Positions 28,817-35,929 of a stretch of 35,929 nt of DNA are shown here, in pieces. The stretch lies in contig PAOL01000041.1 in the NCBI GenBank assembly GCA_002708475.1, positions 1 through 35,929 of the forward strand. Reading direction: 5' to 3'. The position numbers were made by a program, and so were the translations under genes. This stretch comes from Oleispira sp. (lineage in GTDB: Bacteria; Pseudomonadota; Gammaproteobacteria; Pseudomonadales; Oceanobacteraceae). Each line of letters opens with the position of its first letter. The stretch's first letter is position 1. Below the pieces are notes generated by a model. That model did no database searches, was not told where the DNA came from, and saw nothing but the letters and a program-made list of their open reading frames with translations.

Positions 28817-29724
28817 TAAGTCCAATTAAGTACATTAGTAAACCAGAGGACCTTGTTGAAACTCATCGCCTTTTTCATGGGCGTGGTCATGCATATTCTG
28901 GGTTAGAGCACGTCAACGTGGATTGGATTGCTCCTGCGATTATTATCACCTTATATGCTGAAGTAGAACGTGACTGGTTAGAAAACTTGTGTGATCAGCT
29001 TGCAGATTTGTTTTCAGAGTGTGAAAACATACAGGTGCAGTATCGCTGCCGCCCTCGTGGGCCATTTGAGCAGATGAAAGGTGAGTTAATTGACGGTAAG
29101 CCATTAAGCGAATTAGTAGCGGTTGAAAACGGTCTTAAATATCACATCAGCTTAGGTCGAGCACAAAATACGGGATTATTTTTAGATATTGCAAATGGCC
29201 GTTCTTGGGTAAAAGAAAATAGCGAAGGAAAAAATATACTCAATTTATTTTCATATACTTGTGGGTTCTCTATCGCGGCAATAGCGGGTGGTGCGCAACG
29301 GGTTGTAAATATCGATATGGCCAAAGGTGCATTATCTACTGGACGCGAAAACCATCGATTGAATGACCACGATATGACTCGAGTGATTTTTCAGGGTATC
29401 GACATTTTTAAGTCTTGGAGTCGAATCAAAAAATATGGACCGTATGATATTTTAATTTCTGATCCGCCTAGCTTTCAAAAAGGAAGTGTTGATATTCAAC
29501 GGGATTATTACAAAATTATTAGTCGTATCCCTCAGTTGGTTAAACCAGGTGGTACTTTAATGTTGTGTTTGAATTCACCTGATTTAGACGACGATTTTTT
29601 AAAGCAACAAGTGGTTGAACACTGCCCAGATTGTAAGTTGATTGGGAAAATTGAAAATCCTGAGGTGTTTAAAGAAGCGCAGAAAGGTAAAGGATTAAAA
29701 GTTTATCTTTACCAATACTTATAA
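28813..29724 (+). CDS. SAM-dependent methyltransferase, RlmI/RlmL C-terminal-like
   Basis: NLFSYTCGFSIAAIAGGAQRVVNIDMAKGAL; ISDPPSFQKG; start overlaps the PAP2 stop (ATGA). Confidence 0.88.
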   Translation: MISPIKYISKPEDLVETHRLFHGRGHAYSGLEHVNVDWIAPAIIITLYAEVERDWLENLCDQLADLFSECENIQVQYRCRPRGPFEQMKGELIDGKPLSELVAVENGLKYHISLGRAQNTGLFLDIANGRSWVKENSEGKNILNLFSYTCGFSIAAIAGGAQRVVNIDMAKGALSTGRENHRLNDHDMTRVIFQGIDIFKSWSRIKKYGPYDILISDPPSFQKGSVDIQRDYYKIISRIPQLVKPGGTLMLCLNSPDLDDDFLKQQVVEHCPDCKLIGKIENPEVFKEAQKGKGLKVYLYQYL

Positions 29725-29740
29725 ATAAACTTATAAACAA
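29717..29740. repeat. 12-nt tandem duplication (11/12) containing the methyltransferase stop codon
   Basis: acttataaataa|acttataaacaa. Confidence 0.85.
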
Positions 29741-29774
29741 AGCATGTTTGTAAAATTTATTTGTGGGAGTAGGT

Positions 29775-29820
29775 CACACTTTCAATGCTTGAGGTAAAAG
29801 CAAGCTTGGTTGAATGTGTG
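29775..29820. other. Composite three-segment inverted repeat in the leader region of the cNMP-binding gene
   Basis: CACAC/GTGTG, TTCAA/TTGAA, GCTTG/CAAGC nested around loop aggtaaaag. Confidence 0.6.
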
Positions 29821-29896
29821 TTTATGTAAATACATGCTATATTTAACTTTCAATTTGTAAGATTTATGATTGTTCAGTAAATAGGCAGAGTAGTAC

Positions 29897-30517
29897 ATGC
29901 AGCGTGTAACCAAAGAAGAATATCCGTTAGAGTCACTACAGCGTATTTTAAACGGTGTAACCTTCTTTAAAGAGTTGATTCAGCGCGACGAATCTCAGTT
30001 TGAAATACTTATGAGCATTGCTCAAATTGTAACCGCTGAGGCTAATGAAACGATTATTAAAAAGGGAGATTCTAGCGATAGCCTATATTTCCTTTTACGT
30101 GGACAACTTTCAGTTGTTGCAAATGATGGCAGCGATCAAGTTCTCAATGAAATTAATGCTGGAGAGATTTTTGGCGTTATGTCGATGCTATTGTCAGAAC
30201 CTCGTTCAGCGTCAGTAAAAAGTAATAATAAGCCCGTTTTACTCGCGGGCATCGGTTTTAATCACTTCAGTAATATTGAAGACTTTTCAGTTTTTAATAT
30301 GGAAACAAAGCTCACATTTTATCGCATGGTTGCTAATAATTTACGTTGGACTTTAGAGCGTAACAAAATGGAAAACCCTCAACATCCTCTGGTTGGCAAT
30401 TTGTTTAAAATACCATTATTTACTGGTACAAAAGGTGGTAAAGAAGAACTAGAAGCTTTATTTGAACAAACACATTTATTGGCGAAGCTCGTTAGTGAGT
30501 GGAATGAATATCAGTAA
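29897..30517 (+). CDS. Cyclic-nucleotide-binding-domain protein without an evident DNA-binding HTH
   Basis: ANETIIKKGDSSDSLYFLLRGQLSVVANDG...INAGEIFGVMSMLLSEPRSASVKS. Confidence 0.88.
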   Translation: MQRVTKEEYPLESLQRILNGVTFFKELIQRDESQFEILMSIAQIVTAEANETIIKKGDSSDSLYFLLRGQLSVVANDGSDQVLNEINAGEIFGVMSMLLSEPRSASVKSNNKPVLLAGIGFNHFSNIEDFSVFNMETKLTFYRMVANNLRWTLERNKMENPQHPLVGNLFKIPLFTGTKGGKEELEALFEQTHLLAKLVSEWNEYQ

Positions 30518-30651
30518 AATAGCAGTTTTTTAGTTATAATTATTTCTAAAAGAGGCTTGTGATTTTCAAAGTATTATTGATACAGAAGCAATACTCTTGA
30601 TCTAGAAGCTGCTCATGCAGTTCCAGAGGTTTTATAATTAAACTTTTATGA

Positions 30652-30678
30652 AGGGCGGCAATGTCGCTCTTTTTCTAC
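30652..30678 (+). terminator. Likely terminator upstream of the PilZ-like ORF
   Basis: agggcg gcaatgt cgctct ttttct (one G-U pair). Confidence 0.55.
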
Positions 30679-30696
30679 CAGTAAAAAATAAATTTA

Positions 30697-30720
30697 CGTT
30701 ATGATTATCATTTAGATAAT
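30697..30720. promoter_or_regulatory. Weak Fur-box-like site upstream of the PilZ-like ORF
   Basis: cgttatgattatcatttag (12/19) followed by GATAAT; shares TGATTATCATT with the TonB-receptor site. Confidence 0.4.
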
Positions 30721-30737
30721 AATTTGGACGTATATCT

Positions 30738-30995
30738 ATGAATAGCCTACTAGAAATTCCTCAAAATCTAATTCACGGCACAATAAAAGACGATACCCGT
30801 TACCGGCATTTCTCTTCCTTCTCGGCTATAGGTATATCTAAAAATACGTTAAACCTTAGTCTCAATAGGGCTATGGATTTAAATAAAGGTGATGTGATTA
30901 GAATAAAAATTCAAGGTGTTATCCTTGATGTTGAAGTGCTTAATTTCGATAAGCGAAAACAGCATTTGGTTATTCTTATTGAGTTCACAGGTTGA
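30738..30995 (+). CDS. 85-aa PilZ-like ORF ending in UGA, with the frame open past the stop
   Basis: SFSAIGISKNTLNLSLNRAMDLNKGDVIRIKI resembles the PilZ (D/N)xSxxG strand region; RxxxR not clearly present. Confidence 0.5.
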   Translation: MNSLLEIPQNLIHGTIKDDTRYRHFSSFSAIGISKNTLNLSLNRAMDLNKGDVIRIKIQGVILDVEVLNFDKRKQHLVILIEFTG

Positions 30996-31796
30996 CTACG
31001 CAGTGAAATTTCCAGTGTTTTATTACAACACACTCAGCTTACCCCTAAAGTTTTATCTGAATTAGGATTGAGTTGTCGACAGATTAAAGGCTATTTAGAT
31101 TATAGTTTTGTTAAAACTCAGGAAGAGTATCAGCAAGTCTTAATGCTCAGAAGACAAACCTATTCAGAAGTTAATAAAATGGAGGTTGATCGCCCATTAG
31201 ATAAACTTAAATACTTTTTCGATGATTACAGCGATATTTTAATCGTGCGCCATGGAAATAATATTATTGGTTCAGCAGCGATTATTTATGGTGATGGTAA
31301 AGAGAAGCCTTTTGAAGTGCAGAAGCTTATGCTTGAAGATAATCATCAGTTTGAAGCTAATGAGTTAGAATTTAATGATTCAATGATCGAAGTAGCTGCA
31401 TTATGCGTATTGAAGAATTATAGAAAAACAGATGTCGTGCATGGAGTATTTGAAAATCTATGTTATGAAATGATGAAGCACAAGAAAGAATACATAATCG
31501 CGAGTAGTGATGAAATCTTAGCCAAAACTTATAAAGCCATTGGTTTCTCTGAGACAGGTCAATCTTTTGTTCAGCCTAAATATAATAACCTTCATATGAA
31601 GGTGCTGATAGTGAGTAAAAATGCAGCATTAAAATCGAAAAATGTTAAATTTTTACACTGGTGGCCGATTTGGGGTGAAATCGTGAGACGCATGAAAGAG
31701 AAGTCGATCGTAAAAATCAGCCCTTGGGATAGAGCAAGGCTATTTATAAGAGAGATGAGTTATAAAATAGTTAAAGCATTTGATATTAATAATTAA
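30996..31796 (+). CDS. FeeM-like N-acyl amino acid synthase/GNAT-fold acyltransferase ORF, same frame as 30738-30995; listed start TTG 31068 has no convincing SD
   Basis: FVKTQEEYQQVLMLRRQTYSEVNKMEVD; IVRHGNNIIGSAAIIYGD; IEVAALCVLKNYRKTDVVHGVFENLCYEM; open from the codon after the UGA. Confidence 0.7.
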   Translation, partial: LRSEISSVLLQHTQLTPKVLSELGLSCRQIKGYLDYSFVKTQEEYQQVLMLRRQTYSEVNKMEVDRPLDKLKYFFDDYSDILIVRHGNNIIGSAAIIYGDGKEKPFEVQKLMLEDNHQFEANELEFNDSMIEVAALCVLKNYRKTDVVHGVFENLCYEMMKHKKEYIIASSDEILAKTYKAIGFSETGQSFVQPKYNNLHMKVLIVSKNAALKSKNVKFLHWWPIWGEIVRRMKEKSIVKISPWDRARLFIREMSYKIVKAFDINN

Positions 31797-32199
31797 CTTT
31801 TCCGCGCATTGACTTAGTTTTACTGTGCTTGGTTTTTTTGTCCATGCGTTTGTTCTGTGAAGAGCGGCTTGGCTTAGTCGCTCGACGTGTTTTTTGAATG
31901 ACTATAGCTGATCGAATGAGTGCTACTAATCTATCTAGCGCAGCTTGACGGTTAAGCTCTTGGCTTCTGTGCTCTTGAGATTTAATAATAATTACACCGT
32001 CTTTAGTGAGGCGGTGATCATTCAGAGCTAATAGTCGCTCTTTATAGAACTCGGGCAGGGTCGAAGCTTTAATATCAAAGCGTAAATGAATGGCACTTGA
32101 TACCTTATTTACATTTTGTCCGCCAGCTCCTTGCGAGCGCATAGCTTGTAAATCAAGCTGGTCGCTAGGAATTGAAACTGCGTGAGAAATAAAAAGCAC
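31786..32199 (-). CDS. arfB: Peptidyl-tRNA hydrolase ArfB (YaeJ), ribosome rescue; start set at GTG 32199
   Basis: MRSQGAGGQNVNKVSSAIHLRFDI (GGQ motif); basic C-terminal tail. Confidence 0.93.
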   Translation of the reverse strand: MLFISHAVSIPSDQLDLQAMRSQGAGGQNVNKVSSAIHLRFDIKASTLPEFYKERLLALNDHRLTKDGVIIIKSQEHRSQELNRQAALDRLVALIRSAIVIQKTRRATKPSRSSQNKRMDKKTKHSKTKSMRGKVNY

Positions 32200-32240
32200 G
32201 ATACAATAACTCAAAAAATGTTAATCAAGTATTGTATCGT
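32198..32240 (-). other. 11-bp perfect inverted repeat at the arfB start codon, followed by GC-TTTTT on the minus strand
   Basis: acgatacaata ... 21 nt ... tattgtatcgt. Confidence 0.85.
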
Positions 32241-32293
32241 ATATGTTTTGCTTAACCCAGCCAATGCTTTTAAGTGAAGGGTCTTAGTTAGAC

Positions 32294-33220
32294 TTAACCA
32301 TTGATCATCATGTTTTGAGCTTGGCGATCTACTTTTATAAAATAGTCTTTTAAAAAATCTATTAATAGACGAAGCTTTTTTGATCCCGTACTGCCTGGCG
32401 GGAAGACGCCATAAATATCGATATTCTTTAGTTGGTAATCATCAAGAACGGATTCAAGGGACCCAGCTTTAATTTTTGGCCACGCGTCATATAAAGGAAT
32501 TCTTCCTAATCCATGGCCACCCTCAATAAATGCGGTGCGAGCGGCCGCATTATTGGTACTTATGCTACCTTTTACTGCGATGCTGAAAGAACGACTGCCC
32601 TTACTTAACTCAATAACTCCAGAAGTGAGCTTATAAATCACCCAGTCATGTTGTTCTAAATCTGACGGTGTTAATGGGCGCCCACTTTTTTTGAGATAAC
32701 TAGGGGATGCGCATAAGCAGGTTGGCAAGGTGGATAATTTACTCGCTTGTAGTCCAGAGTCTGGTAACGGTGCTCCTCGAATGGCTAAATCGATGCCCTC
32801 TTGTATGATATTAACGACTTCATCTGTCAGCATGACATCCAACTCGATCTTGGGATAAAGGCGTCGGAACTCGCTAAGCGCAGGTACCATAATTTGCAGG
32901 CCTACGTTAACCGGGCAGGTAATTTTTAACAACCCCTCTGGCTCATTTTTAAGATTCTCTATTTGCTGATTCGCGGTAGTGGCTTGTTCAGCAATAATTC
33001 TGCAAGACTGGTAATACTCTTTGCCTGCTTCCGTTAATGCTATAGAGCGGGTTGAGCGATTAAGCAGTTTCACCCCAAGCTGAGATTCTAGCTTTTTAAT
33101 GTGATAGCTCACTACCGCTCGTGATAAGCCTATATGTTTAGCTGCGGCGGTAAGGTTGCCTTGTTCAACGACTTGAGCGAAGACGACCATGCTTTTTAGT
33201 TGTTCGAAAGTTAGTTTCAT
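32294..33220 (-). CDS. LysR-type transcriptional regulator
   Basis: FEQLKSMVVFAQVVEQGNLTAAAKHIGLSRAVVSYHIKKLESQLGVKLLNRSTRS. Confidence 0.93.
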   Translation of the reverse strand: MKLTFEQLKSMVVFAQVVEQGNLTAAAKHIGLSRAVVSYHIKKLESQLGVKLLNRSTRSIALTEAGKEYYQSCRIIAEQATTANQQIENLKNEPEGLLKITCPVNVGLQIMVPALSEFRRLYPKIELDVMLTDEVVNIIQEGIDLAIRGAPLPDSGLQASKLSTLPTCLCASPSYLKKSGRPLTPSDLEQHDWVIYKLTSGVIELSKGSRSFSIAVKGSISTNNAAARTAFIEGGHGLGRIPLYDAWPKIKAGSLESVLDDYQLKNIDIYGVFPPGSTGSKKLRLLIDFLKDYFIKVDRQAQNMMING

Positions 33221-33253
33221 CTCTTGATTGTAGCAAAGATTGTATTAATAATT

Positions 33254-33269
33254 TGAACAATGTTGTTCA
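33254..33269. promoter_or_regulatory. Palindromic candidate LysR operator in the divergent lysR/DJ-1 region
   Basis: TGAACAA tg TTGTTCA (7-bp perfect arms). Confidence 0.6.
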
Positions 33270-33354
33270 TTATCTTCATATTGTTAGAAAGCGTCAGTAG
33301 GCATACACTGGATTCAACTTAAAGTTTGAAGCATTGAAAGAAGGGGTTGAAGAC

Positions 33355-34053
33355 ATGACTGCACAGAAAACCACTAAGAAGGTTTTAATCGTATTAACTT
33401 CTCATGATGATTTGGGTAATACAGGCGAGAAAACAGGATTTTGGGTCGAGGAATTTGCCGCACCTTATTATGCATTAGTTGATGCTGGTGTTCAGGTAAC
33501 TATCGCTTCTGTAGCAGGTGGCCAGCCTCCGATAGATCCTAAGAGCACATTAGAAGACTTCCAAACTGAAGCGACTAAGCGTTATGACGCTGATGAAGAA
33601 GTACAAGCATTAATGGCAAATACTGCTGCTTTGGCTACTGTTAATTCAGTTGATTATGATGCTGTTTTTTACCCTGGTGGGCACGGTCCATTATGGGATC
33701 TTACTGACAATGCGGATTCAATTTCATTAATTGAGAGTTTCTTGGCAGCCAATAAACCAGTAGCTGCGGTATGCCATGCAACAGCGGCATTTTTAAATGT
33801 GAAAGATGCCTCTGGTGAGTATGTAGTTAAAGGTAAGGCGGTAACAGGTTTTACCAATGGTGAAGAAGATGCGGTGCAATTGACTGCGGTTGTGCCTTTC
33901 TTATTAGAAGATGAATTGATTAAGCGTGGCGCTGATTATCAAAAAGTTGCTGACTGGAATGCATTTGCAGTTCAAGATGGTTTATTAATTAGTGGACAAA
34001 ATCCACAGAGTTCTGAGCTAGCGGCTGAAAAGTTATTAGCTGCAATCGTTTAA
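33355..34053 (+). CDS. DJ-1/PfpI-superfamily protein (Hsp31-like glyoxalase/amidotransferase type); start set at ATG 33355
   Basis: LTSHDDLGNTGEKTGFWVEE; FYPGGHGPLWDL; AVCHATAAFL nucleophile elbow. Confidence 0.93.
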   Translation: MTAQKTTKKVLIVLTSHDDLGNTGEKTGFWVEEFAAPYYALVDAGVQVTIASVAGGQPPIDPKSTLEDFQTEATKRYDADEEVQALMANTAALATVNSVDYDAVFYPGGHGPLWDLTDNADSISLIESFLAANKPVAAVCHATAAFLNVKDASGEYVVKGKAVTGFTNGEEDAVQLTAVVPFLLEDELIKRGADYQKVADWNAFAVQDGLLISGQNPQSSELAAEKLLAAIV

Positions 34054-34080
34054 GTCTAAAAATATTAAGGAGTAATGATT

Positions 34081-35238
34081 ATGCTAAATTTCAGTTTTCA
34101 AAATACAACAGAAATTCATTTTGGCGAAGGCCAAATAAAACAGATAAGCAAGCAGATTCCTAAAACGGCTAAGGTTTTAGTGACCTATGGCGGTGGATCA
34201 ATTAAAAGTAATGGCGTTTATGATCAGGTCTCTGAAGCATTAAGTGATCATACTTGGTTTGAATTTTCAGGTATTGAGCCTAACCCGAGTTACGATACAT
34301 TAATGAAGTCGTTAGATATTATTAAAGAGCAAGATATCGATTTCTTATTAGCTGTAGGTGGAGGCTCTGTTGTTGATGGTACAAAATTCATTGCTGCCGC
34401 TGCTTTGTTTGAGGGTGATGATCCATGGGATTTCGTCACTAAAGGTCAACCGATTAATCAAGCTATTCCGATGGCCTGCGTTTTAACATTGCCAGCAACC
34501 GGCTCTGAATCAAATACTGGGGGGGTAGTGTCTCGCGATGGCAATAAGCTTCCTTTCTTTAGCCCTTTAGTCCGCCCTTTGTTTGCGGTTCTTGATCCTG
34601 CAGTAACCTTATCGTTGTCAGAGCGCCAGGTCGGCAATGGTGTGGTCGATGCATTTGTTCATACCATTGAGCAATATCTAACGTACAGTGTTAACGGTAA
34701 GGTGCAAGATCGTTTTGCAGAAGGTTTATTACATACATTGATTGAAGAAGGCCCCAAAGCATTAGCGGCTGAGACAAAAAGTGACCTAGAAGTTCGTGCC
34801 AATATTATGTGGGCTGCGACTATGGCTCTTAATGGTTTGATCGGTGCTGGTGTTCCTCAGGATTGGGCGACACACATGATAGGACATGAACTCACTGCAG
34901 GTCATGGTATTGATCATGCGCGTACATTATCGATTGTATTGCCTGCTGTGATGAAAACGTGTCGTGAAGCGAAAAAAGAAAAACTTCTTCAATACGCAGA
35001 ACGCATTTGGAATATAACAGACGGTGATGATTCCGCTAAAATTGATCGTGCGATAGAGCTGACAGAAGAATTTTTCACTACAATGAAAGTGCCGACTCGC
35101 TTGTCGCATGTTGATCTAGGTGAAGCTGATATCGATTTGTTAATCGAAAAACTGACTCAGCATGGCATGGTGAAATTGGGTGAGCATGGTGCAGTAACTC
35201 CTGACGTTAGCCGAGAAATTCTTATAGCCGCTCTCTAA
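34081..35238 (+). CDS. Iron-containing alcohol dehydrogenase, YqhD/BdhA-like; start set at ATG 34081
   Basis: NFSFQNTTEIHFGEGQI; AVGGGSVVDGTKFIAAA; LPATGSESNTGGV; THMIGHELTAGHGIDHARTL metal ligands. Confidence 0.93.
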   Translation: MLNFSFQNTTEIHFGEGQIKQISKQIPKTAKVLVTYGGGSIKSNGVYDQVSEALSDHTWFEFSGIEPNPSYDTLMKSLDIIKEQDIDFLLAVGGGSVVDGTKFIAAAALFEGDDPWDFVTKGQPINQAIPMACVLTLPATGSESNTGGVVSRDGNKLPFFSPLVRPLFAVLDPAVTLSLSERQVGNGVVDAFVHTIEQYLTYSVNGKVQDRFAEGLLHTLIEEGPKALAAETKSDLEVRANIMWAATMALNGLIGAGVPQDWATHMIGHELTAGHGIDHARTLSIVLPAVMKTCREAKKEKLLQYAERIWNITDGDDSAKIDRAIELTEEFFTTMKVPTRLSHVDLGEADIDLLIEKLTQHGMVKLGEHGAVTPDVSREILIAAL

Positions 35239-35263
35239 ACCGTATTCTAAACCGTACTCTTAA
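35233..35263. repeat. 12-nt tandem repeat (about 2.5 copies) containing the YqhD-like stop codon
   Basis: ctctaaaccgta|ttctaaaccgta|ctcttaa. Confidence 0.9.
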
Positions 35264-35298
35264 TGTGACTGCTGATTAGTTACATTAGTCGTGTTCTA

Positions 35299-35322
35299 AG
35301 CGCTATCATGGATGATAGCGCT
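35299..35322. other. 24-bp near-contiguous palindrome (11-bp arms, 2-nt spacer) upstream of the last gene
   Basis: agcgctatcat gg atgatagcgct; no U-tract, TTGACG follows at 35324. Confidence 0.8.
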
Positions 35323-35435
35323 GTTGACGCTACAGCGAGCGAGTTAATATCTATAAAAATTCATCAAAATACCGTAAAATGCCGCCTTTACTATAGCTAA
35401 GTAACCAATCACTGTAATAAGTGTAAAGGCACCAC

Positions 35436-35929
35436 ATGATCCGTCTCAGCAACATCAAATTACCTCTAGATCATAACGATCAAGCGCTTGAACAAGCCAT
35501 TCTAACTACCCTAGATATTAATCCAGAGCAATTGATTAGCTTCAATATGTTCCGTCGTGGTTATGATGCACGTAAAAAGTCCAATATATTCTTAATTTAT
35601 ACGCTTGATGTAGAAGTCTCTTTAACGCTAGAAGCTGAGCTATTAAAGAAATTTTCTGATGATCAACAGATTAAGCAAACTCCAGATCTTAATTATCACT
35701 TTGTTGCTCAAGCACCAGAAGAATTAAACGAACGCCCAATTATCGTAGGTTTTGGCCCCTGCGGTTTATTAGCAGGTTTAACCCTTGCGCAAATGGGTTA
35801 CAACCCGATTATTCTAGATCGTGGTAAAGAAGTGCGTGAACGCACCAAAGATACGTTTGGTTTTTGGCGTCAGAAAATATTGAATACCGAATCCAATGTG
35901 CAGTTTGGTGAAGGCGGGGCAGGGACTTT
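35436..35929 (+). CDS. FAD-dependent oxidoreductase, N-terminal part; truncated by the window edge
   Basis: Open from ATG 35436 to window end: MIRLSNIKLPLDHNDQALEQAIL...RPIIVGFGPCGLLAGLTLAQMGYNPIILDRGKEV (Rossmann GxGPxG) ...NVQFGEGGAGTF. Confidence 0.85.
   Translation, partial: MIRLSNIKLPLDHNDQALEQAILTTLDINPEQLISFNMFRRGYDARKKSNIFLIYTLDVEVSLTLEAELLKKFSDDQQIKQTPDLNYHFVAQAPEELNERPIIVGFGPCGLLAGLTLAQMGYNPIILDRGKEVRERTKDTFGFWRQKILNTESNVQFGEGGAGT

Noticed and set aside
30993-30995. Selenocysteine at the in-frame UGA
   Set aside because: No clear bacterial SECIS-like hairpin seen just downstream, and neither family is a known selenoprotein.
30990-31068. +1 frameshift at GGU-UGA-C as in prfB
   Set aside because: The +1 frame ends at TAG after about 23 codons and does not enter the acyltransferase frame; zero-frame continuation fits better.
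1-35929. CRISPR arrays, transposases, integrases, phage genes, tRNA or rRNA genes
   Set aside because: None seen; the repeats found are tandem pairs of different sequence without spacers, and the gene content is housekeeping.

Overview
Chromosomal window of about 36 kb, apparently from a marine gammaproteobacterium (Oceanospirillales-like by gene content; inference only). Most of it is core metabolism and housekeeping: nrdA-nrdB-ferredoxin (class Ia RNR), an RstA/RstB-like two-component pair, a MetR-like LysR regulator, glpK, a membrane diguanylate-cyclase-like protein, argF-argD, a fused 5-oxoprolinase, a Grx4-type glutaredoxin, a TonB-dependent receptor, several LysR regulators, a hexose-6-P mutarotase, a GreA/GreB-like protein, rnt, pyrC, motY, argG, a PAP2 phosphatase, an RlmI-like methyltransferase, a cNMP-binding protein, a PilZ-like/FeeM-like acyltransferase locus, arfB, a LysR/DJ-1/YqhD-type ADH module and a truncated FAD-dependent oxidoreductase. 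I see no CRISPR array, phage, transposon, rRNA or tRNA. The main items for a second look are: (1) a PilZ-like ORF and a FeeM-like N-acyltransferase ORF in the same frame, separated by one UGA in the weak context UGA-C, with no good start for the second ORF; (2) short 12-15 nt tandem duplications that overlap or closely follow the stop codons of many unrelated genes; (3) an unlisted 58-aa ORF with a strong Shine-Dalgarno that overlaps nrdA by ATGA, downstream of DnaA-box/NrdR-like sites; (4) an intercistronic terminator plus an apparent ATT start that would throttle the RstB-like kinase; (5) terminator-like hairpins in the argD leader and at the arfB start codon; (6) Fur-like operators sharing the core TGATTATC in front of a TonB receptor, a degenerate GGDEF protein and the PilZ/acyltransferase locus. 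Family calls come from reading the translated sequences; no database search was run.
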